Shown here: positions 12,725 to 24,901 of the stretch, in pieces
Numbering within the stretch: position 1 is the first letter of the stretch
Layout: the number at the start of each line of letters is the position of its first letter
Assembly (NCBI GenBank): GCA_026686845.1
Contig: JAIVEN010000024.1
Span: 8,109,501-8,173,500, forward strand
Direction of reading: 5' to 3'
DNA: 64,000 nt
DNA from: Adenanthera pavonina
Taxonomy: Eukaryota; Streptophyta; Magnoliopsida; Fabales; Fabaceae
Made by a program: the position numbers and the translations under genes
Notes under the pieces: generated by a model
What the model saw: only the letters and a program-made list of their open reading frames with translations
Databases searched by the model: none
Told to the model about the DNA's origin: nothing

Positions 12725-13614
12725 ATGGCACACACTAGGAGGCAAACAAGAGAAGCAACTTCTGAGCAAGGAGAAGTTCCACCACAAGTTAACCCACAGC
12801 AAGTTGATCCACTACAGGTCATCATGAATAGACTGGATCAACAACAAAGAGTTATTAAGGACTTGCAAAGAATAATATCAACATAGAGATAACATCCTGA
12901 GATAAGAATTGAAGAGCCAATACATAGGCCACAGTAGCATGTTGAGCCTTTAACTGCGGTAGTAAATCAAGCAACGATAGATTTCACGAATTAGTAGAAT
13001 GTTATAGCCCAATTTAGAAAACACTACCCTCCATCTTTTGAGGGGAAGTTTAATGTTCAAGCTACAAAGGATTAGATCTTAAGTGTTGAGAAGATTTTCA
13101 GGCTAATGGGCTATACCTCAGAGATGAAAGCTTTATTAGCTACATATATGTTAGAAAAGGAAGTCGATAGGTGTTGGTGTAACATTGAACTGATTCTACA
13201 AGCTAGAAATATTCCATTGACACGGGAGACATTCTTAGAGTACTTTTATGATAAGTACTTCCCACGATCAATCAGTGATAAGAAGGAAACTGTGTTCATT
13301 ACACTTAGGCAGGGCAAGGATCAATCAATAGATGAGTATGTGGCTACTTTTATACAGTTGTCTAGGATTCGACTTACCTACAGCAACATGATAATGAATG
13401 ACGGAAGATTGAAAAGCTAGAAAGAGTTTTGAAACTAGCTATAAGAGAAAGAGTTGCCCCTATGAGGATTCGAAAGTTCAATACATTGGTAAAGGTTAGC
13501 AAGATCACTAAACGAAATGCAAATCATAAGAGTTATACTTTTGTAGCTCGAGCTAGTATAAGAAGGGCTACATTTGAAGAAGGTGAACCAAGTAGAAAAA
13601 GAAGGAAGCCCTAG
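12725..13614 (+). pseudogene. gag: gag (Tekay-like), broken
   Basis: Gag is the nucleocapsid protein of the element. The ATG at 12725 begins MAHTRRQTREATSEQGE, followed by a Gln-rich linker. The recognisable retrotransposon gag core is at 13020-13420: PPSFEGKF, then LLATYMLEKEVDRCW and FLEYFYDKYFPRSISDKKE, then LRQGKDQSIDEYVATF. This is the usual order for Ty3/gypsy gag. Stops lie at about 12884, 12891 and 13071. A frame change after 13420 leads to ERVAPMRIRKFNTLVKV and a basic tail ending in EPSRKRRKP. It encodes no working protein now. Confidence 0.8.
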
Positions 13615-13769
13615 AAAAATAGCAAAAAGGGTAGAAGGGGAGGCAGAAGATAAAAAGGATGAATAGTGCAGAGAGCAGTGCAAAGGGATATATATAAAGA
13701 TATACAAAGGGAAGCCCCGGTATGTGAGCTGTGTGCAAGATGCATGGCGGAAGACTATGTCTCATTGGA

Positions 13770-13830
13770 CATAATGTTTGCTTCAGATATGATAAACTTG
13801 TACATTTTACAAGAGACTGTAGAGTGGATA
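13770..13830 (+). pseudogene. gag zinc knuckle remnant
   Basis: In one frame the translation reads GHNVCFRYDKLVHFTRDC. This fits the CX2CX4HX4C nucleic-acid-binding knuckle of gag except that the second Cys is Tyr, so the zinc site is broken. Confidence 0.6.
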
Positions 13831-13866
13831 TAGCATGTACCAGAGCACAAGCATAGGAAAGGGTCT

Positions 13867-14187
13867 TTGTACTTACTTAGCACAAGAAAGACCCGACAGT
13901 CACTTGATCTCATAAACTATATGATTAAAGTGAACGATTATCTTGTACATGCCCTATTTGATTTAGGAGCTAGTTATTCATTTACTTCCTATAAATATGC
14001 TAAAGGGTTAGGTCAGATAATTATCATGTTGCCATATGATTTGTCTGTATCCACTCCCACAGGTAACCAGGCCAGTACATCTTATGTTTGCCTAAATTAC
14101 ATTGTCCAGTATGAACATTGTTATACCACACTAGATTTTATCTGCATGTCATTTCTAGATATAGAGGTTATAATAGGCATGAACTAG
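13867..14187 (+). pseudogene. Retrotransposon aspartic protease, broken
   Basis: This open stretch of about 106 codons holds the protease of the polyprotein. The active-site region reads HALFDLGASYSFTS. The family motif is D-S/T-G-A, so the Asp is present but the next residue is Leu. The second half reads SFLDIEVIIGMN, matching the usual D-x-I-L-G-M-D stretch, here with Asn at the end. It sits between the gag zinc knuckle and the reverse transcriptase as expected. Stops on both sides separate it from gag and pol. Confidence 0.75.
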
Positions 14188-14399
14188 CTCTCTGTGAATA
14201 TTACCCTTATAGATTGCTAAAATAAAGCCTTAATCTTATTAACCCCTGAAATTGAAAGTGTCCCAAATACTGAGACTAAGCTCAATTTTATTACAACTGC
14301 TCAAGCTGAGAGATGGTTAGGAAAAAGATGTCAAGCTTATTTGGTCTTCTTCTCAATGAATATGGAGGTTGATGTGGGAATTGAAAAATATCAGTAGTA

Positions 14400-15408
14400 A
14401 GAGAGTTTCCAGAGGTATTTCCGAAGGACTTCAAAGATTTACCCCCAGAATGTGAAGTTGAGTTTGCCATTAATTTAGTGCCAAGGTCAGGACCAATATC
14501 TAAGGCACCATACAGAATCACCCTTCCTAAAATGGCAGAGTTAAAGAAGCAAATTGAAGTGCTACTGGAGAAGGGATTAATTACACCCAGTGTTTCTCCA
14601 TGGGATGCTCCAGTATTATTTGTTAAAAAGAAAGATGAGAGTCTTTAACTGTGCATTGATTATAGGGAACTGAATAAAGTTACAATAAGCAACAAGTAAT
14701 GATTACCTATAATTGATGATCTGCTAGATCAACTAGCTAGTGTTATTATGTTTTCAAAAATTGATTTAAGATTAGGCTATCATCAATTACAGGTAAAGGC
14801 AAAACATGTTCCCAAAACTACTTTTCAAACTTGTTATGGGCATTATGAGTTTTTACTGATGCCATTTGGTTTGACTAATGCTCCATATGTTTTTATGGAC
14901 TACATGAATATAATCTTTTGGCCCTACTTAGATCAATTTATTGTGGTCATACTCCAAATTTGTAAAGGAGCACGAAATGCATTTGAGAATTGTCTTAATA
15001 GTTTTAAAAGAAAGAAAGTCATATGCTAAACTGAGCAAGTGTGAGTTTTGGCTCACAAAAGTATGGTTCTTAGGGAATGTCGTCTCCAAGGACAAGGTTA
15101 CAATAGACCCGAGTAGAGTAAAGGCTATCTTAAAATGGGAGCAATACAAGACCGTGACCAAAATAACAAGTTTTCTCAATTTAGCTAGCTCTTACAAACG
15201 ATTTATTCAAGACTTTTCTCGAATTGCATTGTCACTTACCAAACTTACTCAAACAAATAAACCATTTGTGTGGGATTTAAATTGTGGAAATAGTTTTAAT
15301 GAATTGAAGCATAGGTTGACTACTCCACCTCTATTAACCATACTCGATCCCAAGAGGCCATATGTGTTATATAGCGATGTTAGTAAGCACAGATTGGATG
15401 CGTATTAA
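14400..15408 (+). pseudogene. Reverse transcriptase (Tekay-like), catalytic box deleted
   Basis: The RT domain is readable through several frames. PEVFPKDFKDLPPE and AELKKQIEVLLEKGLI come first, then SPWDAPVLFVKKKDE, IDYRELNKVT, FSKIDLRLGYHQL and YEFLLMPFGLTNAP. Next, DQFIVV runs straight into YSKFVKEHEMHLRI in another frame. The family has a Y/F-x-D-D box just between these two segments, so a short deletion near 14945-14955 removed the catalytic Asp pair and shifted the frame. The connection domain (AKLSKCEFWL, FLNLASSYKRFIQDFS) and the start of RNase H (PYVLYSDVS) follow to 15408. Stops occur at about 14648 and 14698. Confidence 0.85.
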
Positions 15409-15730
15409 TGAAGGAAGGTAAAGTGGTAACTTATGCTTCTAGATAGTTAAAACCACATGAAGAAAACTATCCCACTCACGATTTAGAATTTGCAGCTATT
15501 ATGCATGCTCTAAAGATCTAAAGGTATCATCTCTATGATGGGACCATAGAAGTGTTTTGTGACCATAAAAACCTCAAATATTTAAAAGATTTAAAAGAAT
15601 TAAATGTGAGGCAGAGGCGCTGGATGGAATTATTAAAAGATTATGATCATTCTATTAAATAACATCCAGGAAAGGCTAATGCAATGGCTGATGCATTGAG
15701 TAGAAAGACTATTCATGTGGCCTACATGAT
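15409..15730 (+). pseudogene. RNase H domain remnant
   Basis: The readable pieces are KVVTYAS, LKPHEENYPTHDLEFAAI, VFCDHKNLKYLKD, RQRRWMELLKDYDHSI and ADALSRK, in the order usual for Ty3/gypsy RNase H. At least three stops break it (about 15445, 15520 and 15660). This domain degrades the RNA strand during cDNA synthesis. Confidence 0.75.
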
Positions 15731-15979
15731 GATTAATAAAATGAAAATGTTGGAAGATTATCGAGATATGGGTTTACATTTTCAATTACATGAGACCAAG
15801 ATTGGTAATCTATTTTTACAAGATTTAATGAAAGCCCAGTAAAAAAAGGAGTTCATAAAATTAGTTAAGGAAAGAAAAATCATGGAGAGATGCAATAGTT
15901 TAATGTATCAAAAGATGGTCTAATGAGATTTCAAAACAGAGTTTATTTATTACTAGTAGTAGTGTTACGAGAGATGGTT

Positions 15980-17248
15980 CTCGCAGAAGCACATTAAAAT
16001 AAATATACTATTCATCCAGGTATTACAAAAATGGATCATGGTTTAAAGAAATTATTTTGGTGGCCTGGTATCAAAAGGGATATTACTCAGTTTGTGTCCA
16101 AATGTTTGGTTTGTCAAAGAGCAAAGATAGAACATTAGAAGCCAGCCAGAGTACTACAACCTTTGGAGATTTCTCAATAGAAGTGGGACAGTATATCACT
16201 TCATAATGTGATTACCTAGAACATCATCAGGATATAATGCTATTTGGATAATAGTGGATAGGCTGACGAAGTCAGCTCACTTCTTAGCCATGAGGTCAAC
16301 GTATACTTTAGGCAAGTTGGCACAGTTATATGTGAAAGAGATAGTAAGGTTACACGGAGTGCCAACCAGTATCATATTTGACTGAGATCCAAAGTTTACT
16401 TCAAACTTTTGGAATTCCCTACAATAGGCTCTAGGTACTAAATTGAGATTCAGCACAGCATATCATCCTCAAACAGATGGACAGACTGAAAGGACAATTT
16501 AGACATTAGAGGATATGCTAAGAGCTTGTGTGCTAGAGAAGATAGGAAACTAGAATGCATACCTACCTTTGCCGGAATTTTGCATACAATAACGGCTATC
16601 ATTCCAATATTCAGATGACTCTGTACGAAGTGTTGTATGGTAGAAAGTGCAGTTCTCCATTGTGTTGGACAGAGTTGAGTGAAAGACAATTGATTGGTCC
16701 TAAGATAGTTGACCAGACTTTCAGGTAGATTCAAATGATAAAGAAAAAGTTACTAACGACTTAGAGTAGATAAAAGAGTTATGCTAGTTGAAGGAGGAAG
16801 CCGCTAAGGTTGGGATAGTAGATCATGTTTCTCTCAAAGTATCTCCTACAACTAGGTTTGGTCGATCTCTTAAAACTAAAAGGCTTAGTCTCAAGCATAT
16901 CGGACCTTTCGAAATCCTTTCTAAAACTGGACCTGTAGTCTACAATTTAGCCTTACCCCCTAATTTGAGCCAAATACACGATGTTTTTCATGCCTCCTAA
17001 TCAAAGAAATATCAATCAGACCCTTCACATATTATAGAATATGAATGTATTGAATTACAAGATAATTTTAGCTTTAATGTAATGCCTGAAAAGATAATTG
17101 ATTATCGAGTCAAATAGTTAAGGAACAAAGACATTTCTCTAGTGAAAGTTGTCTAGAAGAGCTTATCAGTAGAGGAAGCAACTGGGGAGATGGAAGCATA
17201 CATGAGACGGAAGTATTTAGAATTATTTCGAAGACGAAATTTATTTTA
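15980..17248 (+). pseudogene. Integrase with chromodomain-like tail, broken
   Basis: The zinc-binding N-terminus reads HPGITKMD, then WWPGIKRDITQFVSKCLVCQR (H-H-C-C type). The catalytic core reads VDRLTKSAHFLAMR, then FD with a stop, DPKFTSNFW and YHPQTDGQTE. The C-terminal region reads KRLSLKHIGPFEILSKTGP and LSQIHDVFHAS. It ends in LRNKDISLVKVV and SVEEATGEMEAYMRRKYLELF, which is the usual ending of Tekay/Del integrases and corresponds to the chromodomain part. About ten stops and frame changes are present. The frame closes at about 17248, just before the purine tract and 3' LTR. Confidence 0.8.
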
Positions 17249-17260
17249 AAGAGGTAGAAA

Positions 17261-19041
17261 TGTAATATCTTAAATTTTACTAAATAATGAATAGCGTAGA
17301 ATGATAAAAATGATAATATTTAGAAATATATTTAAAATCATGGAAAACAGAGAGACACAGAAATGGGGAAAAAGGGCAAAAAAAGACAATTTTCAAGATT
17401 AGAACTGAAAAGGAGAAAATTATAGTTTTGCCCAGAGAAAGAAGAATATTCTGGAAAATGGTCCCCAAAAAGTATGGATTATTATGACTTTACTCCTAAA
17501 ATAAAATTTATTTCATTTTAGTCATTTGAAGGAGGAAATTCACGTGGAAGAGGTAAGTGCAGATAAGTTTTGGAGAAATTAAAAGTAATGACCCAAAGGT
17601 TTTAGAAATTGTAAATTTATCCTAGGTCAAGGGTATTTTTGTAAATATGAAAAATTATAATTTAAATAAATCTCTCAATGAGCCTAAACCAATGAATTAT
17701 AGTGTGAAATTTATTAAGATCAAAATAATATTTATTGGGTAATTAGAGTTTAATATTAATTTTTTACCCAATAAAGGTTATTGTAAATTGCAGAAAAAGA
17801 CAGTATTAATTTAAGGACAGTGATTGGATCTTGCTAAAATATATTTTGGGTTAAGATAATGATTTTGGATCAAAAGTAATTTTTGGATAATCCTGTACTA
17901 ATTTAATGATAATTACAGTGAAAGTATTTAATTAGTACAGATAAATTTAATCGGTAGAGGATATCTTGATCCATAAAAATTATTAAAGCAATTTTTGGTC
18001 AAAAAGGAAGGAGAACCACGTTTGAAATACTGATTAAGGGCACCAATGGAATTATACCAACTGCTTTAATAAAATAAGGCGAAAAGTTAAGCAAAATAGT
18101 TAATTAACCAAGTGTTACTATTCCTTCATTGGATATCTTTCCTCTTAACCTTGAGTTAAGCAGTCTTCTTCATTTTGGACATCTAAATAGAGGCAAGAAG
18201 AGGGAGAGAAGCACAAGAATATTAAGACAATGAACGAGAGCATGAAGCAAAGTTTGATTCTCAAGTATTCAAGGTAACATTTTATGGTAATCCTCTTGTG
18301 TTTTCTTGTATTTGGGAGAGATTTCATGGAGCATTTCTTGCTCTTCATCCTCTAAAAGTTTCTACCTAGAGAGAAAGTAGAGAGAAAAAATAAAGTGATA
18401 AAGAAGCTAAACCATGAAAAGTGTTGTATATGTTTCAAGATGCAAGAATATGCCATTAGATTATAAGTTTGTTGACTTATGATTTTTCTACAATTTTTGC
18501 TGATTTTTAGATGATAAAATAGGATGAAATTTCATGATTTTGACCCAAAAAATAGATTGCTTGGGTCCAAAATATGTTAAGACAAACATGTTATACAAGA
18601 AATTCCCAAAGAATAACAAAATAGAATTTTAAGGTTAAAGTTGCCGCTTTGTGAGGGAGGTTATGTAATTAGCGGCTAATGGCATTATTTTGTGATGCTA
18701 TAAAATCCAAAGGAGTGTCTAAAGACTAAAGAAAGGGTGTGCAAAGTTTAAAGCTCATCGGAAAGCACAAAGTTAGCAAACTTACCTATATATGTATATG
18801 TATTGTCATTGTTGCCACTTTGTTTTTTTGATGATTGAAATGTGGTTCAGTGATGAAATTGTTTTGTTTGTTGGGCTGTTTGAAGGGTATTTTGACCCTG
18901 GAAATGTTCAAAATGTTAGGGAAAATTCTGCGCAAAATTTTATGAAATATTTGTGCACAAATGTCTTTGATTGAAAGCTTGATGCATTTCTTATGGTTTA
19001 TTGCATTGTATGATAATATGTGAGCATAAATGGTAGTTGCC
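17261..19041 (+). repeat. Truncated 3' LTR of the Tekay-like element
   Basis: Begins TGTAATATC after the purine tract (aaagaggtagaaa). It matches the 5' LTR down to gagcataaatggtagttgcc, then stops; about 730 bp of LTR are missing. The break lies at a short shared word, gttgcc, where Athila-like sequence takes over. Confidence 0.8.
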
Positions 19042-19427
19042 CTTTCCGACTAGGGAGTGATGATTCGATGGTTCATGATAGTTCTACCCCTTCTTCTACA
19101 CTTATAGACAAGTCTACTTTAGCAAAAACACAAGCGACATTGATTGAGGACAAAGAGAAGAAGAAAGAGGAGGAAGGAAAGCAATTGTTGCCCTTTCCAA
19201 CTAGGGAAACCAAAGAGGGAAAGAAGAAGAAAGAAAATGAAGTGTTTAAATAAATCCTAAAGATTTTTAGGAAAGTGGAGATCAACTTTCCATTGATTGA
19301 TTTGATGAGATAAATGCCAAAATATGCTCATGTCCTTAAAGAACTTTGCATTACAAGGAGAAGACCCAAATTTGATGATAAGGTTAAGCTTAGTACTAGC
19401 GCTTCATGTCTTTATCAACTAGCCATA
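19042..19427 (+). pseudogene. Athila-like gag-protease linker fragment (left half)
   Basis: The translated segments are LPFPTRETKEGKKKK, FRKVEINFPLIDLM, MPKYAHVLKELCITRRR and FDDKVKLST. These are typical of the gag C-terminus/protease leader of Athila-type and related plant elements. Two stops interrupt it (TAA at 19251 and another near 19306). A 19-bp word, ttgccctttccRactaggg, occurs twice (near 19035 and 19190). The fragment is cut at 19427 by the LARD-like element and resumes at 49443. The target site ccata (19423-19427) is repeated at 49443-49447. Confidence 0.75.
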
Positions 19428-22087
19428 TGTAACACCTCTATTTAGGACCGTTTCCTATGTATTAGGCCTCATTAGAAACCAATTATACATAATTAGAAGC
19501 TTGAATCACATAAATGTTATAATAAAATTTTCCAAATTTTGGGTACTATTCATTTAATCAAATTCCTTTTTCCCGAATAAATTTCAGAAAATCATAACTA
19601 ATTCAATAAAAATCATATGAAAGTGATTCAAGTGTCTATGGATATATTAAAATATTATCTACATGGAAAACATATCAATCAAAGCAATTACTTGGCCAAT
19701 TTGCACAGTAAATTTTGTGAATTTCAATTATTTATATGGTCAATTTCAGAAATTCCAGTTTTCTGGGCAACTTTGAAAATTCACTATAAATCGTACACTC
19801 ATCCAAATTGAGTGATCTTTAGACCATATTAAAGATATTTTTGTCTAGGTAGTAGTCAGAATGACCATTTGTATCCTAATACTTACAATACAAAAATTGT
19901 AAGATATTCACATGACCATATTTCATCTTCATATCATGCCATACATTAGCTAGGACTTAAAGGAACATAAAAACTTGGAGAAACATATTTATCATTACAT
20001 TTACAAATTTATACAAAACCTTGAAATTCATGGCCAATGCTAGCTTTATCAATTTAAATACCAAATTCTTTCTCCTTTCCCTTCTCTTCCGTGGAGGTCT
20101 TGTCATTATTGCTACCTAATCATTGTTAATATTTGGGAGTGTGAGATTCAAAAAATCTCAGTAGATAAATCCCATATATGCCATCATATCATCATATTGA
20201 GCACGAAAACATCAAGTAAACATAGGCACATTGGAAACATATACATTTTATAAAAATTTTGACAGAGTCTCATTTTGTAAAATGGACATCCCAGGGTTCC
20301 AAACTCATCATACAACTCAACCAACAACATAGAAATATCACCAATCAACATTTCATACATATGTCATAGTGTCAAATATCAAAGAAACAATAATGACAAT
20401 GTGATGTTAGTAAAGAGAATTATCTACCTTATAGTACTTCCTTGCTTCCCACACTTTGTCCAACACTTCTTGGACCTTCTAACACTTCTCCAAGCTCTCT
20501 TAGGCTTCCTCAAACCTAAACATATCATCAAACAATTACTCAAGCTAATGGTTCCATGACTTTCTTCAAAAAGTGTTTATGAAACCCTAATTCTTAAAAA
20601 ATTCACCATAAATTCATTCCTAACTCAAAAATGATAAATTATACATCTATTCCATATAATTTTTCATGACGAAACCAAATATGGCCTCAGAATTAGCAAA
20701 TTGCATCCCTAGATATGGTTACGGTTCATTCCGAATTAAGCTTTAAAAACCTAAAAATTTCACTTTCTTAATCTTAAGCTTTTTCATGAAATCATCACTT
20801 GTTCCTAAGGTTTTTGACCATGGGGAATCGATTTTTTAAGTCAAAATCATGAAATTCCAACTGTAAATATTCCCCTTGTTCTGACCAAAATTGTCATAAA
20901 ATGGAAGAAAAATATTTTTTTCAAAACAATTCAAACTAGCCATGGATTCTTGCTTCTAGTGGTTAATCTAAGCTTTTCCCTAAGTTTAATAGTTGATTAA
21001 CCCATTTCCTTGCTTAATCATTCCATGGCTGAAACTCTAAGAGGATAGAGAAGAAAAACTAATCCATGAACCTTGCTCCAAATACTACAAATAGCAAGTT
21101 TGAAGTAGTAGAAGACTTACCTAGAACTTAAGCCTTCAACTTTCCTTTGAGCTTTCTCTTCTCCTTCACTCTTTTCTCTCGTTTTTTTCTTGCATTTTTT
21201 GGCCCTCTATTTACTGCTGCAACTCTCATGAAATGAAGTGGAAAGATGGTAATTAAATGGTTAATTAGATGGTTTAATGATATTGCTAATCATGGTTAAT
21301 TACCAAAAGTAACCATGCTTACTTTTTGGTAAAAAATTCAACAACTTCTTGAGGAAGTTTTACCAAAAATTCAAGCTGCCCATTTTGCACGTCCAATGAG
21401 AGTATGCCAAGTGTCCAGTATGCTCAATTTTTCTTGGTCCAGATATTTCTTGAATCAGGTAATTTTTAACCATACCGATAAAACCGCTTTTATAGTAATT
21501 TAGCATTCTTTGGCTACAGGACTATTCTAATTTTATTTTTATATTTTCATAATTATTCTGTTCAAATGGTATCTATGTATGGCTCACATTCTGTCTCGAT
21601 TACCTTTTAACCATCAGTAGGGCCCACAGTTTACTTTATTGGTTTACTGTTACTTTTAGACACTCGGCACTAATTATTTCTTTATTCTTGAACATTAACT
21701 CTCAGTGCCATATACCATTAGACTTCTCACATTGAGGGCTTCATTTTGACAGTAATTTTGCATATTTACAAAATTGCCTTTGACCCGAGGTTAAATTATA
21801 ATTTATGAAACTTTCGGGTCATTAAGTGTAATTTTTCCCAAAGGGCTTTTATATATCTTCCCAACGTAATTTTTATAAATTTAGGAACATGGATATCATT
21901 TTTGAAATTTTTAGGGGCAAAAACATAATTTCTCATTTTTTCAACTGACTTGAAAAAATGATCTCTTTGCCCTTTTTTATGTAAAATGGTGTCTGTCCGT
22001 TTTCACGAATTTCTTGTACATTTCATGTTATCATTTATTTCTTTCACTTTCATTACTTTATATCCAGTAAAATTTTGGGATATTACA
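19428..22087 (-). repeat. LARD-like element, low-side LTR (its 3' LTR)
   Basis: Runs from TGTAACACC to gggatattaca, 2.66 kb. It is preceded by the target-site copy ccata and followed by a reversed purine tract. It matches 27936-30630 plus 49379-49442 closely. It has a hairpin of the recurring type at 20143-20159. Relative to its partner it lacks about 75 bp near 19850 and a short local duplication near 19965. Confidence 0.9.
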
Positions 22088-22105
22088 TTTCTACCTCCTT
22101 AAAAT
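22088..22105 (-). other. Polypurine tract of the LARD-like element
   Basis: On the minus strand the sequence is TTTTAAGGAGGTAGAAA next to the LTR. It matches the tract of the Tekay-like element at 17246-17260 (ttttaaagaggtagaaa), which suggests that the LARD-like family derives from that lineage. Confidence 0.75.
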
Positions 22106-24660
22106 AAATTTCATCCTTGAAACTTAGATACATTCTTATATCTCTTACTTCCTTCCTTTTATTTCCCAAATTTCAAACCATTATCAATAGAGGAGCATTT
22201 CTTATCTTAATTGTCTGACTTAGAAGTCAACTTTTTCACTTTGATCTCATTCCTCCATTCGTAACATTTGAAAGATCTGGCTACTGCTTTTCATGTTTGG
22301 AAATGCTGAGGACGTCATAATTTTATTTTACCTTAAGGGTATTGGAAATTCACGTAACATATCCATTCTTAATCATCATCCTTACTTTCATAACTTTTTT
22401 TTCTTATTCACGCTATAGTCTCTTCTTGATCACTTGACATCATTCATTTTCTTTCCTTCTTATAACTTTATGCTATTTACATGAATAATCTTTCTACTAA
22501 GCATAAGCTGACTATATTAGTTTTGCTTGTATGGCACTTACAAGGCCATCTTTTCCTTATTTTCTTTTTCTTTACTTCAAGTACTCTTATCCTTTATTTC
22601 ATTGTGACTCGAGGTTCTTGGTGGTCTCATTATACTTCTATGGTAAAACCATAGAGATTATAACTCACTTCAACTTATCACACCCCGTATCTTAAGAGCA
22701 TTAATCACTGCTACTATATGTGGGATCATATATTTTTTATATAAGAATTTATCATATAAAACATAGGCTACTATCTCCAACTCAACCCTGTTTGATTACT
22801 CATATCCTGATCCATACTTTCTTTCATTATTATAGACCCCTAGGGTCATCATTGGATCAGGGCTAATCATCACAGGGGAGGAGGTTTAGCCTTTTTCAAC
22901 TCATTTCTCACCTCGTTTCCTACAACTTTTCTTCTAATCAAGTGGTAAGACAATCTGAGAAAAATTTTTCACAATAAAATTTTTTTGTAACATCTTACTA
23001 GACTTAGTAAATTTCTCATCTTATTTCAGTTTTCAGTTTCTCCCACTCATAACTTTACTTGCTTTACTAAGATCTACTGTGACCCTATGGGAGATTCTGT
23101 AACCTACTGATTGTACTTTCATAAGCTACATTCACTGAGTTTAGTAAGTCAATAATTTTATTTAAAATATTTTAAAAATTTTCAATCATCTTTCATACTC
23201 GTTATAGATTCGGAGTATCTTAACATATCATTCATGAGAACCATCATTATACTACTTATACTTTTATTCATGTAGTCTTAGCAGGTGCATTCGTAAGACT
23301 ATTTGGCTTCATCATAACTTCATAGTGCCCTTATCTAACGATCAACACATCTTTTTTTTTTCCTCTTTACATTTTTCTCATCTTTCAATACTTCTTAGTA
23401 AGTCACCATCCTGTTACTTTCCTCACCTGAGCTTATTTAACTATAGAATGCTTAGGAGTTCTGCTTGTACTCATGCTAAAATTTGTCTTATAGAATACTA
23501 GAAATGGCTTCCTTTCAATCTATAACTTATCTGCGTGACTTTTGAATACTTGACCGCCTATATTTTTAGTGCGTTCAATCGCTACTTTCATCTTTCTTCT
23601 AACAATTGGTTTGCTTTCTTATAATGGCATCCATCATCATTTTCATTATCATTCATTGCTTATACTCTTTACTCTAAATTGTATCAACTTACAGTTTCAA
23701 CTTATCACTTTGCCTTCATATATAAACATATTCCCAAACCCAATACTTTTGCTTATCTTGACATAGCCTCTAGGATCTTTTGGCTTTTATAGGTTGGGGT
23801 CTTAATGATATTAAGGCAGTGGTGTTTGATGTTTTACTTTTTATCACTTCTTATATTTTATCATTTTCATACATAACTTTCTTGGCTACTTAGTCAAGAT
23901 TAATTAGTGATTTGGCATCTTGAGGGAGATTTCTCAACCCTTCAATAGTCTTTTGCTAACTCAGTTAGACTAGCCTTCAGCCTCTCACCATTTTTGGTTC
24001 ATTTGGGCATCATCCCAGGAGCTACCTTTCATCTACCTTGCCTTGGTGGCCTTTATCACATGGAGGATTTCATCTTTCTTGGCTCAACTGGTCTTCTCCC
24101 CAACAGCTACTATCTTAGCTCAATTGGACTTTTTCCCTAAGAGCTACCTCCATTTTTCCCACCTTGGTAGCTAACGAAAGATTTCATTCATTGTGAGATC
24201 TTCCAGCCATAAACATTTCTTTCTATAGCTAGATTTCATACCAAGAATAGCAATCTACCATCTCAAGGTTTCGTAATTCCCTAAACTGTTTGCCACTATT
24301 TTCTCCTTTCTCGCTTCATAATTTATTCCTTGGATGTCATACATACATATTCTTCCTTTAACTCATTTCTACATTTGCATTACTTTATACTTGCATCATC
24401 TCTTGTTATACTAAACTTACGGGGTTTCAGTACTAATGGCAAACCTATTATCGTCATCTATTATCTCCATGGGATCTCCTTTTGTATCCTTCTCTAGTTC
24501 CTTTTTTGAGACTTCTAACGCTTCAACTTTTCTTTCTATAATAACATACTGCCTGAATATATAGGCAATAAGACAATTTTCCAAAATATGGTATACTTAA
24601 TTCCAAACAATTCTTGATACTGTTCTAGAGCTTGTAATCCGCTTATGGCATCAAGTACTT
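22106..24660 (-). other. LARD-like interior with no recognised coding domain
   Basis: Both strands are full of stops. The plus frame 23569-23766 looks like chance. From about 23930 to 24190 a loose repeat of roughly 60-90 bp is visible: ctcaactggtcttctcccca, ctcaattggactttttccc and variants, each near an agctac word. On the minus strand these give short similar peptide pieces but no stable frame. Nothing else can be supported. Confidence 0.5.
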
Positions 24661-24676
24661 GATCAACCCGTTAACT

Positions 24677-24901
24677 TTAAGGGAGCCTATAATCATGATG
24701 CCCTTCTAAAAATTTCTTCACTTCTAATCCAACACTAAGGGAATGCACAGCTAAAACATATCCTCCAAATCCCACGTGACATCCATCATATATACCTTTA
24801 ACATCTATTTGGATTTGGAGTCCTTGATTTGGTTGGAAGAAGCTACCATCCTCATTGAAGAATTCATCTTGCCCAAGCTCATTGGAATTATAATAGTTCA
24901 T
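24677..24901 (-). pseudogene. Unrecognised ORF remnant in the LARD-like interior
   Basis: An open stretch of 74 codons beginning MNYYNSNELGQDEFFNEDGS and containing GIYDGCHVGFGGYVLAVH and VGLEVKKFLEGHHDYRLP. The frame looks protein-like (mixed composition, Gly- and Asp-containing) compared with the AT-rich chance frames around it. I do not recognise a family. It could be part of an accessory protein or a captured host fragment. There is no equivalent in the part of copy 1 visible in the window. Confidence 0.35.

Larger units (their letters stand above)
8644..19041 (+). mobile_element. Degraded Tekay/Del-like Ty3-gypsy chromovirus, 3' LTR truncated
   Basis: The element has a 5' LTR (8644-11157), a tRNA-Met primer-binding site, a leader ORF region, gag with one zinc knuckle, protease, reverse transcriptase, RNase H, integrase with a chromodomain-like tail, a purine tract at about 17250 and a 3' LTR starting at 17261. 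Domain order with integrase last defines Ty3/gypsy. The integrase tail fits the Tekay/Del chromoviruses. All domains carry stops or frameshifts, so it is old and inactive. The 3' LTR stops matching the 5' LTR at about 19041 and passes into an Athila-like fragment. Confidence 0.85.
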
